DNA from: a virus
Length of the DNA stretch: 64,000 nucleotides
IMG/VR virus record: IMGVR_UViG_3300050821_001527
Location: 124,001 to 188,000 of that record
Reading direction: 5' to 3' (one strand)
In this document: positions 1-5,718 of the stretch, piece by piece
How the letters are laid out: each line of letters starts with the position of its first letter
How positions within the stretch are numbered: position 1 is the stretch's first letter
Position numbers and translations under genes: made by a program
The notes under the pieces: model-generated
Databases searched by the model: none
Seen by the model: the letters and a program-made list of their open reading frames with translations, nothing else
What the model was told of the DNA's origin: nothing

Positions 1-73
1 GGAGTGGTGCATAAGTAAGCACGGTTGGCTTTCACCCAGCAGAAGCTCGGAGCGTTACCGGCCTCCCCTACCA
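1..73 (+). tRNA. tRNA-Glu(TTC), 5' end cut by window edge
   Basis: Cloverleaf lacking its first about three bases: D-stem GTGC/GCAC, anticodon loop CTTTCAC (anticodon TTC), encoded CCA at 71-73. The 3' acceptor strand CTCCCCT needs AGGGGAG, of which only GGAG lies in the window. The T-loop is AGCGTTA instead of TTCRANT and the D-loop is ATAAGTAA (AG instead of GG). Confidence 0.8.
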
Positions 74-78
74 TTTCT

Positions 79-156
79 GTAGCTGACCAGTAAGTCGTCG
101 TCTGCTCTGGCTTTCAACCAGATGTGTAGTGGGTGCGAGTCCCACCAGCTATGCCA
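79..156 (+). tRNA. tRNA with anticodon TTC (Glu)
   Basis: Acceptor GTAGCTG/CAGCTAT, anticodon stem TCTGG/CCAGA with loop CTTTCAA, T-stem GTGGG/CCCAC, discriminator G and encoded CCA. The T-loop TGCGAGT has G at position 55 and the D-loop contains AAG. It is a second TTC isoacceptor next to the first. CCA is followed by TTT, as after almost every tRNA here. Confidence 0.82.
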
Positions 157-161
157 TTTCC

Positions 162-215
162 GGGGTGCGCCTCGTCAATTCGTTGATAGGACGGCGAATA
201 TATCACCCCACTTTT
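162..215 (+). other. GC-rich hairpin with UUCG tetraloop between tRNAs
   Basis: GGGGTG at 162-167 can pair with CACCCC just before a T-run. Inside lies TCAA-TTCG-TTGA, a perfect stem with a UUCG tetraloop, flanked by CGCC/GGCG. It may be a terminator-like hairpin or a degenerate tRNA; nothing decides between them. Confidence 0.4.
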
Positions 216-219
216 TCTC

Positions 220-297
220 GGTTCCGTGGTGTAAATGGATTAAGCACAAGAGACTTTGACCCTCTTAGCTCCGGGTGCCAGCCGGACGGAACTGCCA
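220..297 (+). tRNA. tRNA-Gln(TTG)
   Basis: Acceptor GGTTCCG/CGGAACT, D-stem GTGT/GCAC, anticodon loop CTTTGAC (TTG), T-stem TCCGG/CCGGA, discriminator G plus CCA. The T-loop GTGCCAG is non-canonical. The closing anticodon pair is A-C, so the arm is slightly weak. Confidence 0.78.
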
Positions 298-304
298 TTT
301 TTAT

Positions 305-380
305 TCCCTCTTGGATTGTAATAGTAGCAACTCGGGCTTTGAACCCGAAAGCGGTGGGGCAGAACCATCAGAGGGAGCCA
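305..380 (+). tRNA. tRNA-Gln(TTG)
   Basis: Acceptor TCCCTCT/AGAGGGA, anticodon stem TCGGG/CCCGA with loop CTTTGAA, T-stem GGTGG/CCATC, encoded CCA. The D-loop TAATAGTAG and T-loop GGCAGAA match those of the Gln(CTG) tRNA at 2627, so the two are related copies. Confidence 0.82.
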
Positions 381-383
381 TTT

Positions 384-459
384 ATCGGGGTAAGGGTGTA
401 TTCGTGTAACGACCACTCGGAAGGAGTCTGGAAGCTTACGGACAAACTTCGTCCCCATC
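384..459 (+). other. Unresolved tRNA-like stretch
   Basis: Sits in phase between two tRNAs. GTCTG/CGGAC (426-443) encloses AAGCTTA, close to the AGCGTTA T-loops nearby, and CCA occurs at 455-457. I cannot build a convincing acceptor or anticodon arm, so it may be a decayed tRNA. Confidence 0.3.
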
Positions 460-465
460 TATTTT

Positions 466-541
466 CGGAGTGTATTGTCAACAGCAGACGGCCCGCCTTG
501 GAAGTGGGAGGTAGTTGGGGCAGCACCAACCATTCCGACCA
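466..541 (+). tRNA. tRNA-Pro(TGG)
   Basis: Acceptor CGGAGTG/CATTCCG, anticodon stem CCCGC/GTGGG with loop CTTGGAA (TGG), T-stem GTTGG/CCAAC with loop GGCAGCA, D-loop AACAGCA, discriminator A and CCA. The C1-G72 start suits proline. Confidence 0.85.
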
Positions 542-545
542 ATTT

Positions 546-728
546 ATGAACACTGAAAAAATCGTAGGTCAAGAATATCCAGCCGAATGTCTCGTTGATT
601 CCAAGACGGGTCTGCCGGTGATGATTCGTCATACCGAAGATTCGGACAGGATTCGTCAGTTGGCGAAGGCCAGCGCGGAGAACCTTCTGAGGGCTTTGCG
701 AGACGAAACGGGGCTGACGCCCATTTAA
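546..728 (+). CDS. Small hypothetical protein (60 aa)
   Basis: Begins four bases after the CCA of tRNA-Pro (CCA-ATTT-ATG) and ends six bases before tRNA-Arg, so it is a gene in the tRNA array. The protein is mildly acidic with a helical C-terminal half (about residues 33-55). No family recognised. The frame is open further upstream, but that would run through two tRNAs, so the ATG at 546 is preferred. Removal of the tRNA would leave a four-base leader. Confidence 0.65.
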   Translation: MNTEKIVGQEYPAECLVDSKTGLPVMIRHTEDSDRIRQLAKASAENLLRALRDETGLTPI

Positions 729-733
729 TTTAC

Positions 734-809
734 GGGTCTATAACTCAAATAGATAGAGCCTCGCCTTCTAAGCGATGGGATTCAGGTGCGACTCCTGATA
801 GACCTACCA
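734..809 (+). tRNA. tRNA-Arg(TCT)
   Basis: Acceptor GGGTCTA/TAGACCT, anticodon loop CTTCTAA (TCT), T-stem TCAGG/CCTGA with loop TGCGACT, D-loop AAATAGATA, discriminator A plus CCA. It shows the AG/G55 variant pattern. Confidence 0.87.
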
Positions 810-849
810 TTTCTAGTATAGCCACATGGCGTTTCACAAGTGCTTCAAC

Positions 850-869
850 TAGGTGTAATTCTAGGTATG
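850..869 (+). promoter_or_regulatory. GTGTAAT start-adjacent promoter of HNH gene
   Basis: GGTGTAATTCTAGGTATG: an extended -10-like TGTAAT lies seven bases before the ATG. The same arrangement precedes the other four homing endonucleases in the window. Confidence 0.55.
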
Positions 870-1343
870 GGCCACAAAGCTACAAACGAACAACTGGCGG
901 TTATTATCGCAGAGTCTATTTCCTTCTCTGAGGCAATGAGAAAATGCGATATGAAGCCAAGGGGAGCGTCTTACCAATGGTTTCAAAAACGAGTTAAGAA
1001 GCTCGGATTAGACACGTCTCATTTTAAGGGATACTCGGCTGGTGGTCTGGAAAGGGCCAAGCAGATAAAGAAGCATTGGTCGGAGATTCTTGTTTTAGGA
1101 GACGGTTCGGGCAGAGAAAGGTCAGAGCCTCTTAGGAGGGCTTTTAAAGAATACTGCTTAGAGCAGGCAGTCCCACATATTTGCAACGTCTGCAACGTCT
1201 GCAAGATGGAACCAATTTGGAATGGCCAGCCAATGATATTTCAAATTGACCACATCAATTCAATCAATTTCGATAACAGACCGCTGAACCTTCAATGGAT
1301 TTGCGGCAACTGTCATCAACAGAAAAATTCTAACGGCTACTAA
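867..1343 (+). CDS. HNH homing endonuclease
   Basis: 158-residue protein. An N-terminal helical DNA-binding-like part is followed by a C-terminal HNH fold: a Cys pair (CNVCxxC), IDHINSINFDNRPLNL, then CGNCHQQK. This layout is typical of free-standing phage HNH endonucleases that nick DNA and spread themselves. The ATG at 867 was chosen because the GTGTAAT box sits just upstream; a GTG nine codons earlier is possible. The last codons overlap the 5' acceptor strand of tRNA-Phe, so the element is wedged into the tRNA array. Confidence 0.85.
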   Translation: MGHKATNEQLAVIIAESISFSEAMRKCDMKPRGASYQWFQKRVKKLGLDTSHFKGYSAGGLERAKQIKKHWSEILVLGDGSGRERSEPLRRAFKEYCLEQAVPHICNVCNVCKMEPIWNGQPMIFQIDHINSINFDNRPLNLQWICGNCHQQKNSNGY

Positions 1344-1410
1344 GCTAATCAAGTGAAAGCAGCGGACTGAAAATCCGTGGAGTTTGGCGCGATACCAAAA
1401 GTAGCCACCA
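1335..1410 (+). tRNA. tRNA-Phe(GAA)
   Basis: Acceptor GGCTACT/AGTAGCC, D-stem GCT/AGC, anticodon stem GCGGA/TCCGT with loop CTGAAAA, T-stem TTTGG/CCAAA with loop CGCGATA, CCA at 1408-1410. Its first nine bases are the end of the HNH coding sequence. Confidence 0.86.
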
Positions 1411-1415
1411 ATTTT

Positions 1416-1563
1416 GGGTATATGTTGTAATGGCAGCAAAAAGGGCGGGAGAGTCGAGGGAATAGCAGACCAACTATAGCTCTGTAAGCCTAGTAGCTCG
1501 ATTTGAAAACCTGAATACTCGTCTATACGAGTGGCCTCGGTTCGATTCCGGGTATATCCACCA
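1416..1563 (+). tRNA. Over-long tRNA-like gene (148 nt), Tyr/Ser type
   Basis: Acceptor GGGTATA/TATATCC, canonical T-arm CTCGG-TTCGATT-CCGGG, a long variable arm ACTCGT/ACGAGT and encoded CCA make a class II tRNA. The centre is about 55 nt too long. It contains a nested helix TCGAG...CTCGA and a hairpin displaying CTGTAAG (would read GTA, Tyr). The mature anticodon arm cannot be fixed by eye. It may be a precursor with an insertion. Confidence 0.6.
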
Positions 1564-1567
1564 ATCT

Positions 1568-1646
1568 CCGTCAGTAGCTCAAATGTGGTAAGAGCGTTGG
1601 TTTGAAACACCAAAGGTTGTCGTTCCCCAAACGACTTGACGGGCCA
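1568..1646 (+). tRNA. tRNA with anticodon GAA (Phe-like)
   Basis: Acceptor CCGTCAG/TTGACGG, D-stem GCTC/GAGC with loop AAATGTGGTAA, anticodon stem TTGGT/ACCAA with loop TTGAAAC, T-stem GTCG/CGAC with a C-rich loop, discriminator G and CCA. If read as written it duplicates Phe(GAA). Identity is uncertain. Confidence 0.7.
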
Positions 1647-1666
1647 TTTTAAGTGTATAATTCTGT

Positions 1667-1921
1667 GTGGAAGCACTAGCAAAACAGACCCTTCAATGTG
1701 ATGACTGCAAGAAAGTCATTGACACCCGCCGCGATACTGACCTTGAGGACAGCATCCAAGCGAAGTTGAAGAACCTCAAGGGCGACCCGCAGGTTTATCA
1801 TTTCTGCGCGGAAAGCTGCCTTGCCTCCTTTTTGCAGAAGCGCATCAAGAAAAAGAACGCCCGCGCCTCATACGACGCTTTCGCCTACGAGATTGATTTG
1901 TCCGGGGCAAAGGTTAAATAA
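1667..1921 (+). CDS. Hypothetical protein with Cys motifs (84 aa)
   Basis: GTG start; a TATAAT box at 1656-1661 ends five bases before it, so the mRNA is probably leaderless. The N-terminus has CDDC and residue 50 onward HFCAESC, a possible four-ligand zinc site; the C-terminus is lysine-rich. No family recognised. Its stop overlaps the start of the next gene by one base. Confidence 0.75.
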   Translation: MEALAKQTLQCDDCKKVIDTRRDTDLEDSIQAKLKNLKGDPQVYHFCAESCLASFLQKRIKKKNARASYDAFAYEIDLSGAKVK

Positions 1922-2130
1922 TGAAATTTTCATCTTTCGCCAAGCTTGTGTTGATTTTCGGGGCAGCGATTATGCTCCTTGATGGTTGCGCTCTCGTTGG
2001 TTGTAATCACGCATTCCCGCAAGTCGAATGGTATTGGTCAGCCGATGCTAAAGCCTGTCGCAAGGAACACGCGATGGAAGCCCAGTGGCGACAGTCCGCA
2101 ACAAACAATTTAAGGCAGTCGTTCAAGTGA
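1921..2130 (+). CDS. Small lipoprotein (69 aa)
   Basis: Residues 1-22 form a signal peptide with lipobox LLDGC, so Cys23 should be lipidated and the mature 47 residues face the periplasm or outer surface. The mature part contains further Cys and Trp residues. Such small lipoproteins in phages often act in lysis or superinfection exclusion; that role is inference. The last 17 bases overlap tRNA-Met. Confidence 0.8.
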   Translation: MKFSSFAKLVLIFGAAIMLLDGCALVGCNHAFPQVEWYWSADAKACRKEHAMEAQWRQSATNNLRQSFK

Positions 2131-2184
2131 ACAAGATGCTCTCATAAGGCGTCAAGGATGGAGCGTTACCATCGTCTGCTACCA
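2114..2184 (+). tRNA. tRNA-Met(CAT)
   Basis: Acceptor GGCAGTC/GTCTGCT (one T-T mismatch), anticodon loop CTCATAA (CAT) on an extended stem GATGCT/GGCGTC, T-stem GATGG/CCATC with loop AGCGTTA, encoded CCA. At 71 nt it is short, with a very small D-arm. Elongator, initiator or Ile-lysidine use cannot be separated. Confidence 0.8.
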
Positions 2185-2189
2185 ATTTC

Positions 2190-2266
2190 GGATTCGTAGC
2201 TCAAATGCTAAGAGCAGCCGGTTCTTACCCGGAAGGTTGTGGCTCGTCAAGCCACCGAGTCCACCA
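2190..2266 (+). tRNA. tRNA-Lys(CTT)
   Basis: Acceptor GGATTCG/CGAGTCC, D-stem GCTC/GAGC, anticodon loop TTCTTAC (CTT), T-stem GTGGC/GCCAC, CCA. The T-loop TCGTCAA and D-loop AAATGCTAA are unlike both the canonical form and the AG/G55 form. Confidence 0.8.
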
Positions 2267-2270
2267 TTTA

Positions 2271-2337
2271 TGGCCGTCAGCCTGAACCCCATCAGGCTAG
2301 TCCACCAAGGACGATGCAGAGGGTTATGCAACGGCAT
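2271..2337 (+). tRNA. Possible degenerate tRNA
   Basis: GCCGT/ACGGC can form most of an acceptor stem, and the stretch ends TCCA followed by TTT like its neighbours. AGCCTGA/TCAGGCT is a strong hairpin, but its loop has no T33 or anticodon layout. Probably a decayed tRNA or another small structured RNA. Confidence 0.35.
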
Positions 2338-2344
2338 CCATTTC

Positions 2345-2416
2345 GCCAGTGCCGTCAGCACGGATTCGAGTTTTGTAAACTTGAAGCAGTCGGGGCAGCA
2401 CCGACCTCTGGCTCCA
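2345..2416 (+). tRNA. tRNA-Thr(TGT)
   Basis: Acceptor GCCAGTG/CTCTGGC, anticodon stem CGAGT/ACTTG with loop TTTGTAA (TGT), T-stem GTCGG/CCGAC with loop GGCAGCA, discriminator T, CCA. The short D-arm CCGT/ACGG resembles that of Thr(CGT) at 8624. Confidence 0.85.
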
Positions 2417-2420
2417 TTTC

Positions 2421-2556
2421 GCCGTTCTAGTTCAATGTAGAACACGTCTCTCGAAAAGCCGATAGGCTCCCTGAACGGAGCAGTTAGTGGGGTGTTTGCC
2501 CTGCGATGTAATAAGGCCAGATGAACTGCTGGTGCCAAGTCCAGCGAACGGCTCCA
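2421..2556 (+). tRNA. Interrupted tRNA-like gene (136 nt)
   Basis: Acceptor GCCGTTC/GAACGGC is perfect. D-stem GTTC/GAAC, T-stem GCTGG/CCAGC and the CCA at 2554-2556 sit at normal distances. The anticodon stem CGTCT (2445-2449) pairs with AGATG (2519-2523), but 69 nt lie between them instead of 7. The insert has its own hairpin GCTCC/GGAGC. It looks like a precursor with an insertion in the anticodon loop; the mature anticodon is unknown. Confidence 0.65.
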
Positions 2557-2626
2557 AACTAGGCTGCGCGTGGTAGCCTCAGAGGGGTGAAAGTCCCTAA
2601 CCACGACAAATTTAATTCAATTTAAT
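2557..2626 (+). other. Minihelix-like RNA stretch and AATTCAATTTAA element
   Basis: CGTGGT (2569-2574) pairs with ACCACG (2600-2605) around AGGG-GTGAAAGT-CCCT, an acceptor-plus-T-arm shape without D or anticodon arms, followed by ACAAATTT rather than CCA. Then AATTTAATTCAATTTAAT directly precedes the next tRNA. No gene is visible. Confidence 0.3.
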
Positions 2627-2701
2627 CGCCCGTTCTGAATAATAGTAGTTCGTCGCGCTCTGAACGCGAAGGCGGTGGGGCAGAACCATCACGGGTGGCC
2701 A
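2627..2701 (+). tRNA. tRNA-Gln(CTG)
   Basis: Acceptor CGCCCGT/ACGGGTG, D-stem GAA/TTC with loop TAATAGTAG, anticodon stem TCGCG/CGCGA with loop CTCTGAA (CTG), T-stem GGTGG/CCATC with loop GGCAGAA, discriminator G, CCA. Confidence 0.86.
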
Positions 2702-2706
2702 TTTAC

Positions 2707-2780
2707 GCGGGATTAGCTCAAAAGTAGAGCGAGTCGTTTACACCGACAGGACGAGGGAGCATTACCTTCATTCCGCACCA
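2707..2780 (+). tRNA. tRNA-Val(TAC)
   Basis: Acceptor GCGGGAT/ATTCCGC, D-stem GCTC/GAGC with loop AAAAGTA, anticodon loop TTTACAC (TAC), T-stem GAGGG/CCTTC with loop AGCATTA, CCA. Confidence 0.87.
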
Positions 2781-2785
2781 TTTAC

Positions 2786-2862
2786 GCAATCGAAGCTACA
2801 GCAGACCGGCTCCCGGCTCTTAACCGGATTTGGTGAGGTTGCAACTACCTCCGATTGCACCA
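2786..2862 (+). tRNA. tRNA with anticodon CTT (Lys)
   Basis: Perfect acceptor GCAATCG/CGATTGC, anticodon stem CCGG/CCGG with loop CTCTTAA, T-stem GAGGT/ACCTC with loop TGCAACT, CCA. The D-arm (GCT/GGC) has an unusually long loop. Second of three CTT tRNAs. Confidence 0.8.
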
Positions 2863-2866
2863 TTTC

Positions 2867-2946
2867 GCGGTCTTAGCTTAAACGGATAAAAGCCCTTCGC
2901 TCTTAACGAATGAGATGTCGCCCTCCAAGCAGGACAGACCGCACCA
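2867..2946 (+). tRNA. tRNA with anticodon CTT (Lys)
   Basis: Perfect acceptor GCGGTCT/AGACCGC, D-stem GCT/AGC, anticodon stem TTCG/CGAA with loop CTCTTAA, CCA. The T-arm is irregular (GTC...CCT/AGG...GAC with a bulge). Third CTT tRNA of the window. Confidence 0.75.
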
Positions 2947-2956
2947 ATTTGATTAC

Positions 2957-2998
2957 ACCCCTGCCGCCTCTTGACAATGCGTAATCGCAGGGGTTTTT
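2957..2998 (+). terminator. Rho-independent terminator-like hairpin
   Basis: ACCCCTGC (2957-2964) pairs with GCAGGGGT (2987-2994), followed by TTTTT. The 22-base loop is long, but stem plus T-run fit a terminator inside the tRNA array. Confidence 0.6.
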
Positions 2999-3006
2999 CC
3001 ATTTAT

Positions 3007-3092
3007 GGCCGTGTGTAGCGTAAGGGAAAAGCAGAACCGATAGACTTAAAATCTGTTGCTACTTGAGGGTGCAAGACCGTCCACGGCTACCA
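3007..3092 (+). tRNA. tRNA-Leu(TAA)
   Basis: Acceptor GGCCGTG/CACGGCT, anticodon stem ATAGA/TCTGT with loop CTTAAAA (TAA), extended variable region, T-stem GAGGG/CCGTC with loop TGCAAGA, discriminator A, CCA at 3090-3092. Last tRNA of the main array. Confidence 0.83.
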
Positions 3093-3111
3093 ATTTAGTG
3101 TAATGTTTGTC

Positions 3112-3189
3112 ATGGACAACTCAAAGCCTTGGTGGAAAGAAGAATGGTTTGAAACTTGGCTGAAAATTGCCCGCCGTCAGTTCTCGTAA
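3112..3189 (+). CDS. Tiny Trp-rich protein (25 aa)
   Basis: Begins 19 bases after tRNA-Leu behind AGTGTAATGTTTGTC (TGTAAT box, leader under ten bases). The short cationic, Trp-rich peptide is probably a real translated gene because the next gene follows almost directly. No function can be given. Confidence 0.5.
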   Translation: MDNSKPWWKEEWFETWLKIARRQFS

Positions 3190-3207
3190 ATGCGTGTAAT
3201 AAGAAGT

Positions 3208-3966
3208 ATGGGAAAGTTACTAAGACTCGGAAGAAAGCAAGCCCGCTTCGACAAGCGCACTTTGAAGCTGGAAGACTACATTTCTGCTGATTTACAGTTC
3301 CCCCGCAAGGTTGTTTGGCAGAACAAGATTCCAAATTGGGGCATGATGCTTAACGACCAGTTGGGAGATTGCACCTGTGCCGCTGCCGGTCACATGATTA
3401 TGAACTGGACGGCCAATGCGGGCGTCCTCGTCACCCCAAACGACAACCAAATTCTTTCCGCTTACGAAGCCGTTGGGGGATACAACCCAAATGCCGCTCC
3501 CGACGCCAATGGAAACAACCCAACCGATAACGGTGCCGTTGAACTTGACGTTTTGAAGTATTGGCAGGGAACCGGAATCGCCGGTCACAAAATCGGGGCT
3601 TACGTCAGCATTGACCCGAAGAACAGACGCCACTTGAAGTTGGCTATCTGGCTGTTTGGGGGAATTTACACAGGTGTCAACCTCACGCAAGCGGACATGG
3701 ACGCCACCAACGCAAACCAGCCTTGGAAATACACCACCGGTTCCTCGATTGGCGGTCACGCCATTCCTGCCTTGGGATTCAACCAGCACGGCTTTCAATT
3801 CATTACATGGGGAGCCGTTCAAACGGCCACTCCTGAATGGGTCGCCAACCAAACCGAAGAAGTTTACGCCTTGATTTCCGCAGATTGGCTTGAAAACAAT
3901 GGCAATGCTCCCTCTGGTTTTGATGCTCAACAACTTGCCGCCGACTTAAAAAGCGTCCAAAACTAA
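3208..3966 (+). CDS. Papain-like cysteine peptidase domain protein
   Basis: 252 residues. LGDCTCAAAGHMIMNW carries a likely catalytic Cys at the head of a helix, and SIGGHAIPALGF carries the His, followed by QFITWG as in C1/C39-like peptidases. There is no signal peptide. Such proteins occur in phages and viruses as virion or host-directed proteases; the substrate is unknown. The ATG at 3208 follows GTGTAATAAGAAGT, the start-adjacent box used elsewhere here; an ATG six codons upstream is possible. Confidence 0.7.
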   Translation: MGKLLRLGRKQARFDKRTLKLEDYISADLQFPRKVVWQNKIPNWGMMLNDQLGDCTCAAAGHMIMNWTANAGVLVTPNDNQILSAYEAVGGYNPNAAPDANGNNPTDNGAVELDVLKYWQGTGIAGHKIGAYVSIDPKNRRHLKLAIWLFGGIYTGVNLTQADMDATNANQPWKYTTGSSIGGHAIPALGFNQHGFQFITWGAVQTATPEWVANQTEEVYALISADWLENNGNAPSGFDAQQLAADLKSVQN

Positions 3967-3999
3967 TTCAAAATATTTGCTTGGGCCAAGCCATCCGGG

Positions 4000-4005
4000 T
4001 ATAAT
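4000..4005 (+). promoter_or_regulatory. TATAAT -10 box, start-adjacent
   Basis: Perfect TATAAT ends five bases before the ATG at 4011; a weak -35 (TTTGCT or TTGGGC) lies upstream. It predicts a leaderless transcript. Confidence 0.6.
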
Positions 4006-4010
4006 ATGGC

Positions 4011-5357
4011 ATGAGTCCGTCGTCTAATGCCGTTCAGCCGCTCAAGGTAGTTTTTTGCACTACCTGCAAGGGCCGCGTAAGTCACATCAAGAAAACCCTC
4101 CCCAAGAATTTGGCCGATAATCCCGGCGCGACCTTTATCCTTCTGGATTACAATGATAGTGGTGAATTAGCTTACCACGTCCGCAACGCCTGCCAGTCCG
4201 AAATTAAAGAGGGCAGGCTGGTGTATTATCAATACCGAGACAATGTTCCCTTCCGCATGGCTCACGCCAAAAACATGGCGCACAGGCTCGGAATCATGGA
4301 AGGCGCGGATATTCTGGTGAACTTGGACGCCGACAATCGCACGGGCGAAGGCTTCGCTGAATACATCGCGGAAAACTTCACCCGCACCCGCAACGACCCG
4401 CAGGAAATTTTCATGTGGAGCAGGATGATTAAAGGGGTTCTGAAACGCGGAATCACCGGGCGCATTGTGGTCAGCAAAAACGCTTTTCTTCTCGCTGGCG
4501 GATACGACGAACAGTATGCCACTTACTCCCCGGACGATAAAGATTTTGAAGCCCGCTTACGCAGACTGGGATTCTGTGCCCAAGAGATTGACAGCAAGTA
4601 TCTGGACGCGGTATATCACGACGACAACGTAAGATTCAAGGAATACGCCCATTTGCTTGAGACGAGCGCAGCATACGAAACCCCCTGCATCTCTCCGCAC
4701 AACCGCGTAGTCAATAACGGTAAATTTGGTTGCGGGGTTGTTTACAAGAATTTCGACGAGACTCCAATCACGCTTGCTCCGGTTCCTACCCGTATTTTTG
4801 GCATCGGGATGCACAAGACCGCAACGACCTCTTTAAGCGAAGCCCTGACCATCCTTGGGCTAAAGTCGGGTCATTGGGAACACCCGCGCTGGGCTAGACA
4901 AGTCTGGTCTGACATGAAGAATGTCGGTAGCTCTCCATCCGTGGAAAAGTATTATGCGCTTAGTGATTTGCCAATCGGAATTCTGTTTAGAGAATTGGAC
5001 GTGGCTTATCCGGGGTCGAAGTTCATCCTGACTGTCCGCGATGAATATGAATGGTTGAAGTCGGTTGAGAAACACTTTGATAGAAACATCAATCCCTACC
5101 GTAATTCATGGGACAACGATGCCTTTACCCACAGACTACACAACGAAATCTATGGACAGAGAAAATTCTCTTACCGTGTGTTCGTGGAGAGATACAGGAA
5201 GCACAACGCGGAAGTCTTGGAGTATTTCAAGGACAGACCGAATGATTTGCTGGTTATGAACGTTGACGATAAGACTGGATGGACAGAGCTATGCGCCTTT
5301 TTGGGCCAGCCAGTTCCTTCTATGAGCTATCCGAGAAAGTTCGTGACCAAGAAATAA
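4011..5357 (+). CDS. Glycosyltransferase-sulfotransferase fusion protein
   Basis: 448 residues, two modules. Residues about 10-235 are a GT-A fold glycosyltransferase: VVFCTTCKGR at the nucleotide-sugar start, NLDADN as the metal-binding DxD, and GGYDEQY with PDDKDFEARL further on. Residues about 260-440 match P-loop sulfotransferases: FGIGMHKTATTSL is the PAPS-phosphate loop and KFILTVRDEYEW the second PAPS-binding segment. The enzyme may both glycosylate and sulfate a surface sugar or protein. No signal peptide, so cytoplasmic. Confidence 0.78.
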   Translation: MSPSSNAVQPLKVVFCTTCKGRVSHIKKTLPKNLADNPGATFILLDYNDSGELAYHVRNACQSEIKEGRLVYYQYRDNVPFRMAHAKNMAHRLGIMEGADILVNLDADNRTGEGFAEYIAENFTRTRNDPQEIFMWSRMIKGVLKRGITGRIVVSKNAFLLAGGYDEQYATYSPDDKDFEARLRRLGFCAQEIDSKYLDAVYHDDNVRFKEYAHLLETSAAYETPCISPHNRVVNNGKFGCGVVYKNFDETPITLAPVPTRIFGIGMHKTATTSLSEALTILGLKSGHWEHPRWARQVWSDMKNVGSSPSVEKYYALSDLPIGILFRELDVAYPGSKFILTVRDEYEWLKSVEKHFDRNINPYRNSWDNDAFTHRLHNEIYGQRKFSYRVFVERYRKHNAEVLEYFKDRPNDLLVMNVDDKTGWTELCAFLGQPVPSMSYPRKFVTKK

Positions 5358-5370
5358 ATTGAATTTTATT

Positions 5371-5460
5371 GGAAGATAAAGTAGTGAGGCAGCTACAACG
5401 CGGTGCTAACGCGATTGCCCCTCTAAAGGGGGTGGGGTTCGAGTCCTCTATCTTCCGCCA
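5371..5460 (+). tRNA. tRNA-Ser(GCT)
   Basis: Acceptor GGAAGAT/ATCTTCC, D-stem GTAG/CTAC with GG in the loop, anticodon loop GTGCTAA (GCT), long variable arm CCCC/GGGG, canonical T-loop TTCGAGT, CCA. An AATTGAATTTTATT element abuts its 5' end. It is an internal control: canonical T-loop together with canonical D-loop. Confidence 0.92.
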
Positions 5461-5465
5461 AATTT

Positions 5466-5678
5466 ATGACCACTAACGAAAAAATACTAGCGACACTCGG
5501 CGAGATGCCAGCGGGCGCGAAAATCATGTATTTCGCATTTGACGGCGACACGGGAGAGCTTTTGTCTGCTGTATATTTCAACAAGACGTATTTCCTGAAT
5601 GGACGAGAGGACGTGGCCGAAAAAGCTGCCGAACGCTTGGGTTCGGAAGTCTGCTCCAAGATGCCAGAAGCTCCATAA
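5466..5678 (+). CDS. Small hypothetical protein (70 aa)
   Basis: Starts directly behind tRNA-Ser as CCA-ATTT-ATG. Soluble alpha/beta-looking protein with FDGDTGELLSAVYF in the middle. Not recognised. Its translation presumably depends on cleavage after the tRNA or on read-through from upstream. Confidence 0.75.
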   Translation: MTTNEKILATLGEMPAGAKIMYFAFDGDTGELLSAVYFNKTYFLNGREDVAEKAAERLGSEVCSKMPEAP

Positions 5679-5683
5679 ATTTC

Positions 5684-5712
5684 TTGACTTCCCATGAAAA
5701 TTTTCATAGGAT
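5684..5712 (+). promoter_or_regulatory. Sigma70-like promoter, leaderless
   Basis: TTGACT, 17 bases, TAGGAT, then exactly 6 bases to the GTG start at 5719. Confidence 0.75.
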
Positions 5713-5718
5713 AATGGG

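Noticed and set aside
129-728. A 199-codon open frame through the tRNA array
   Set aside because: It reads through at least three cloverleafs; only the last 60 codons behind the Pro tRNA (546-728) look like a gene.
2421-2556. Group I intron in the tRNA
   Set aside because: The insert is only about 62 bases and lacks any P3/P7/P8 core; the same goes for the inserts at 1416 and 50951.
2179-2604. Minus-strand open frame of 141 codons
   Set aside because: It is antisense to four tRNA or tRNA-like genes; no promoter or protein-like pattern.
3957-5465. Reading the GT-sulfotransferase gene as two genes
   Set aside because: No stop, start or frame change is visible between the two domains; the linker is continuous.
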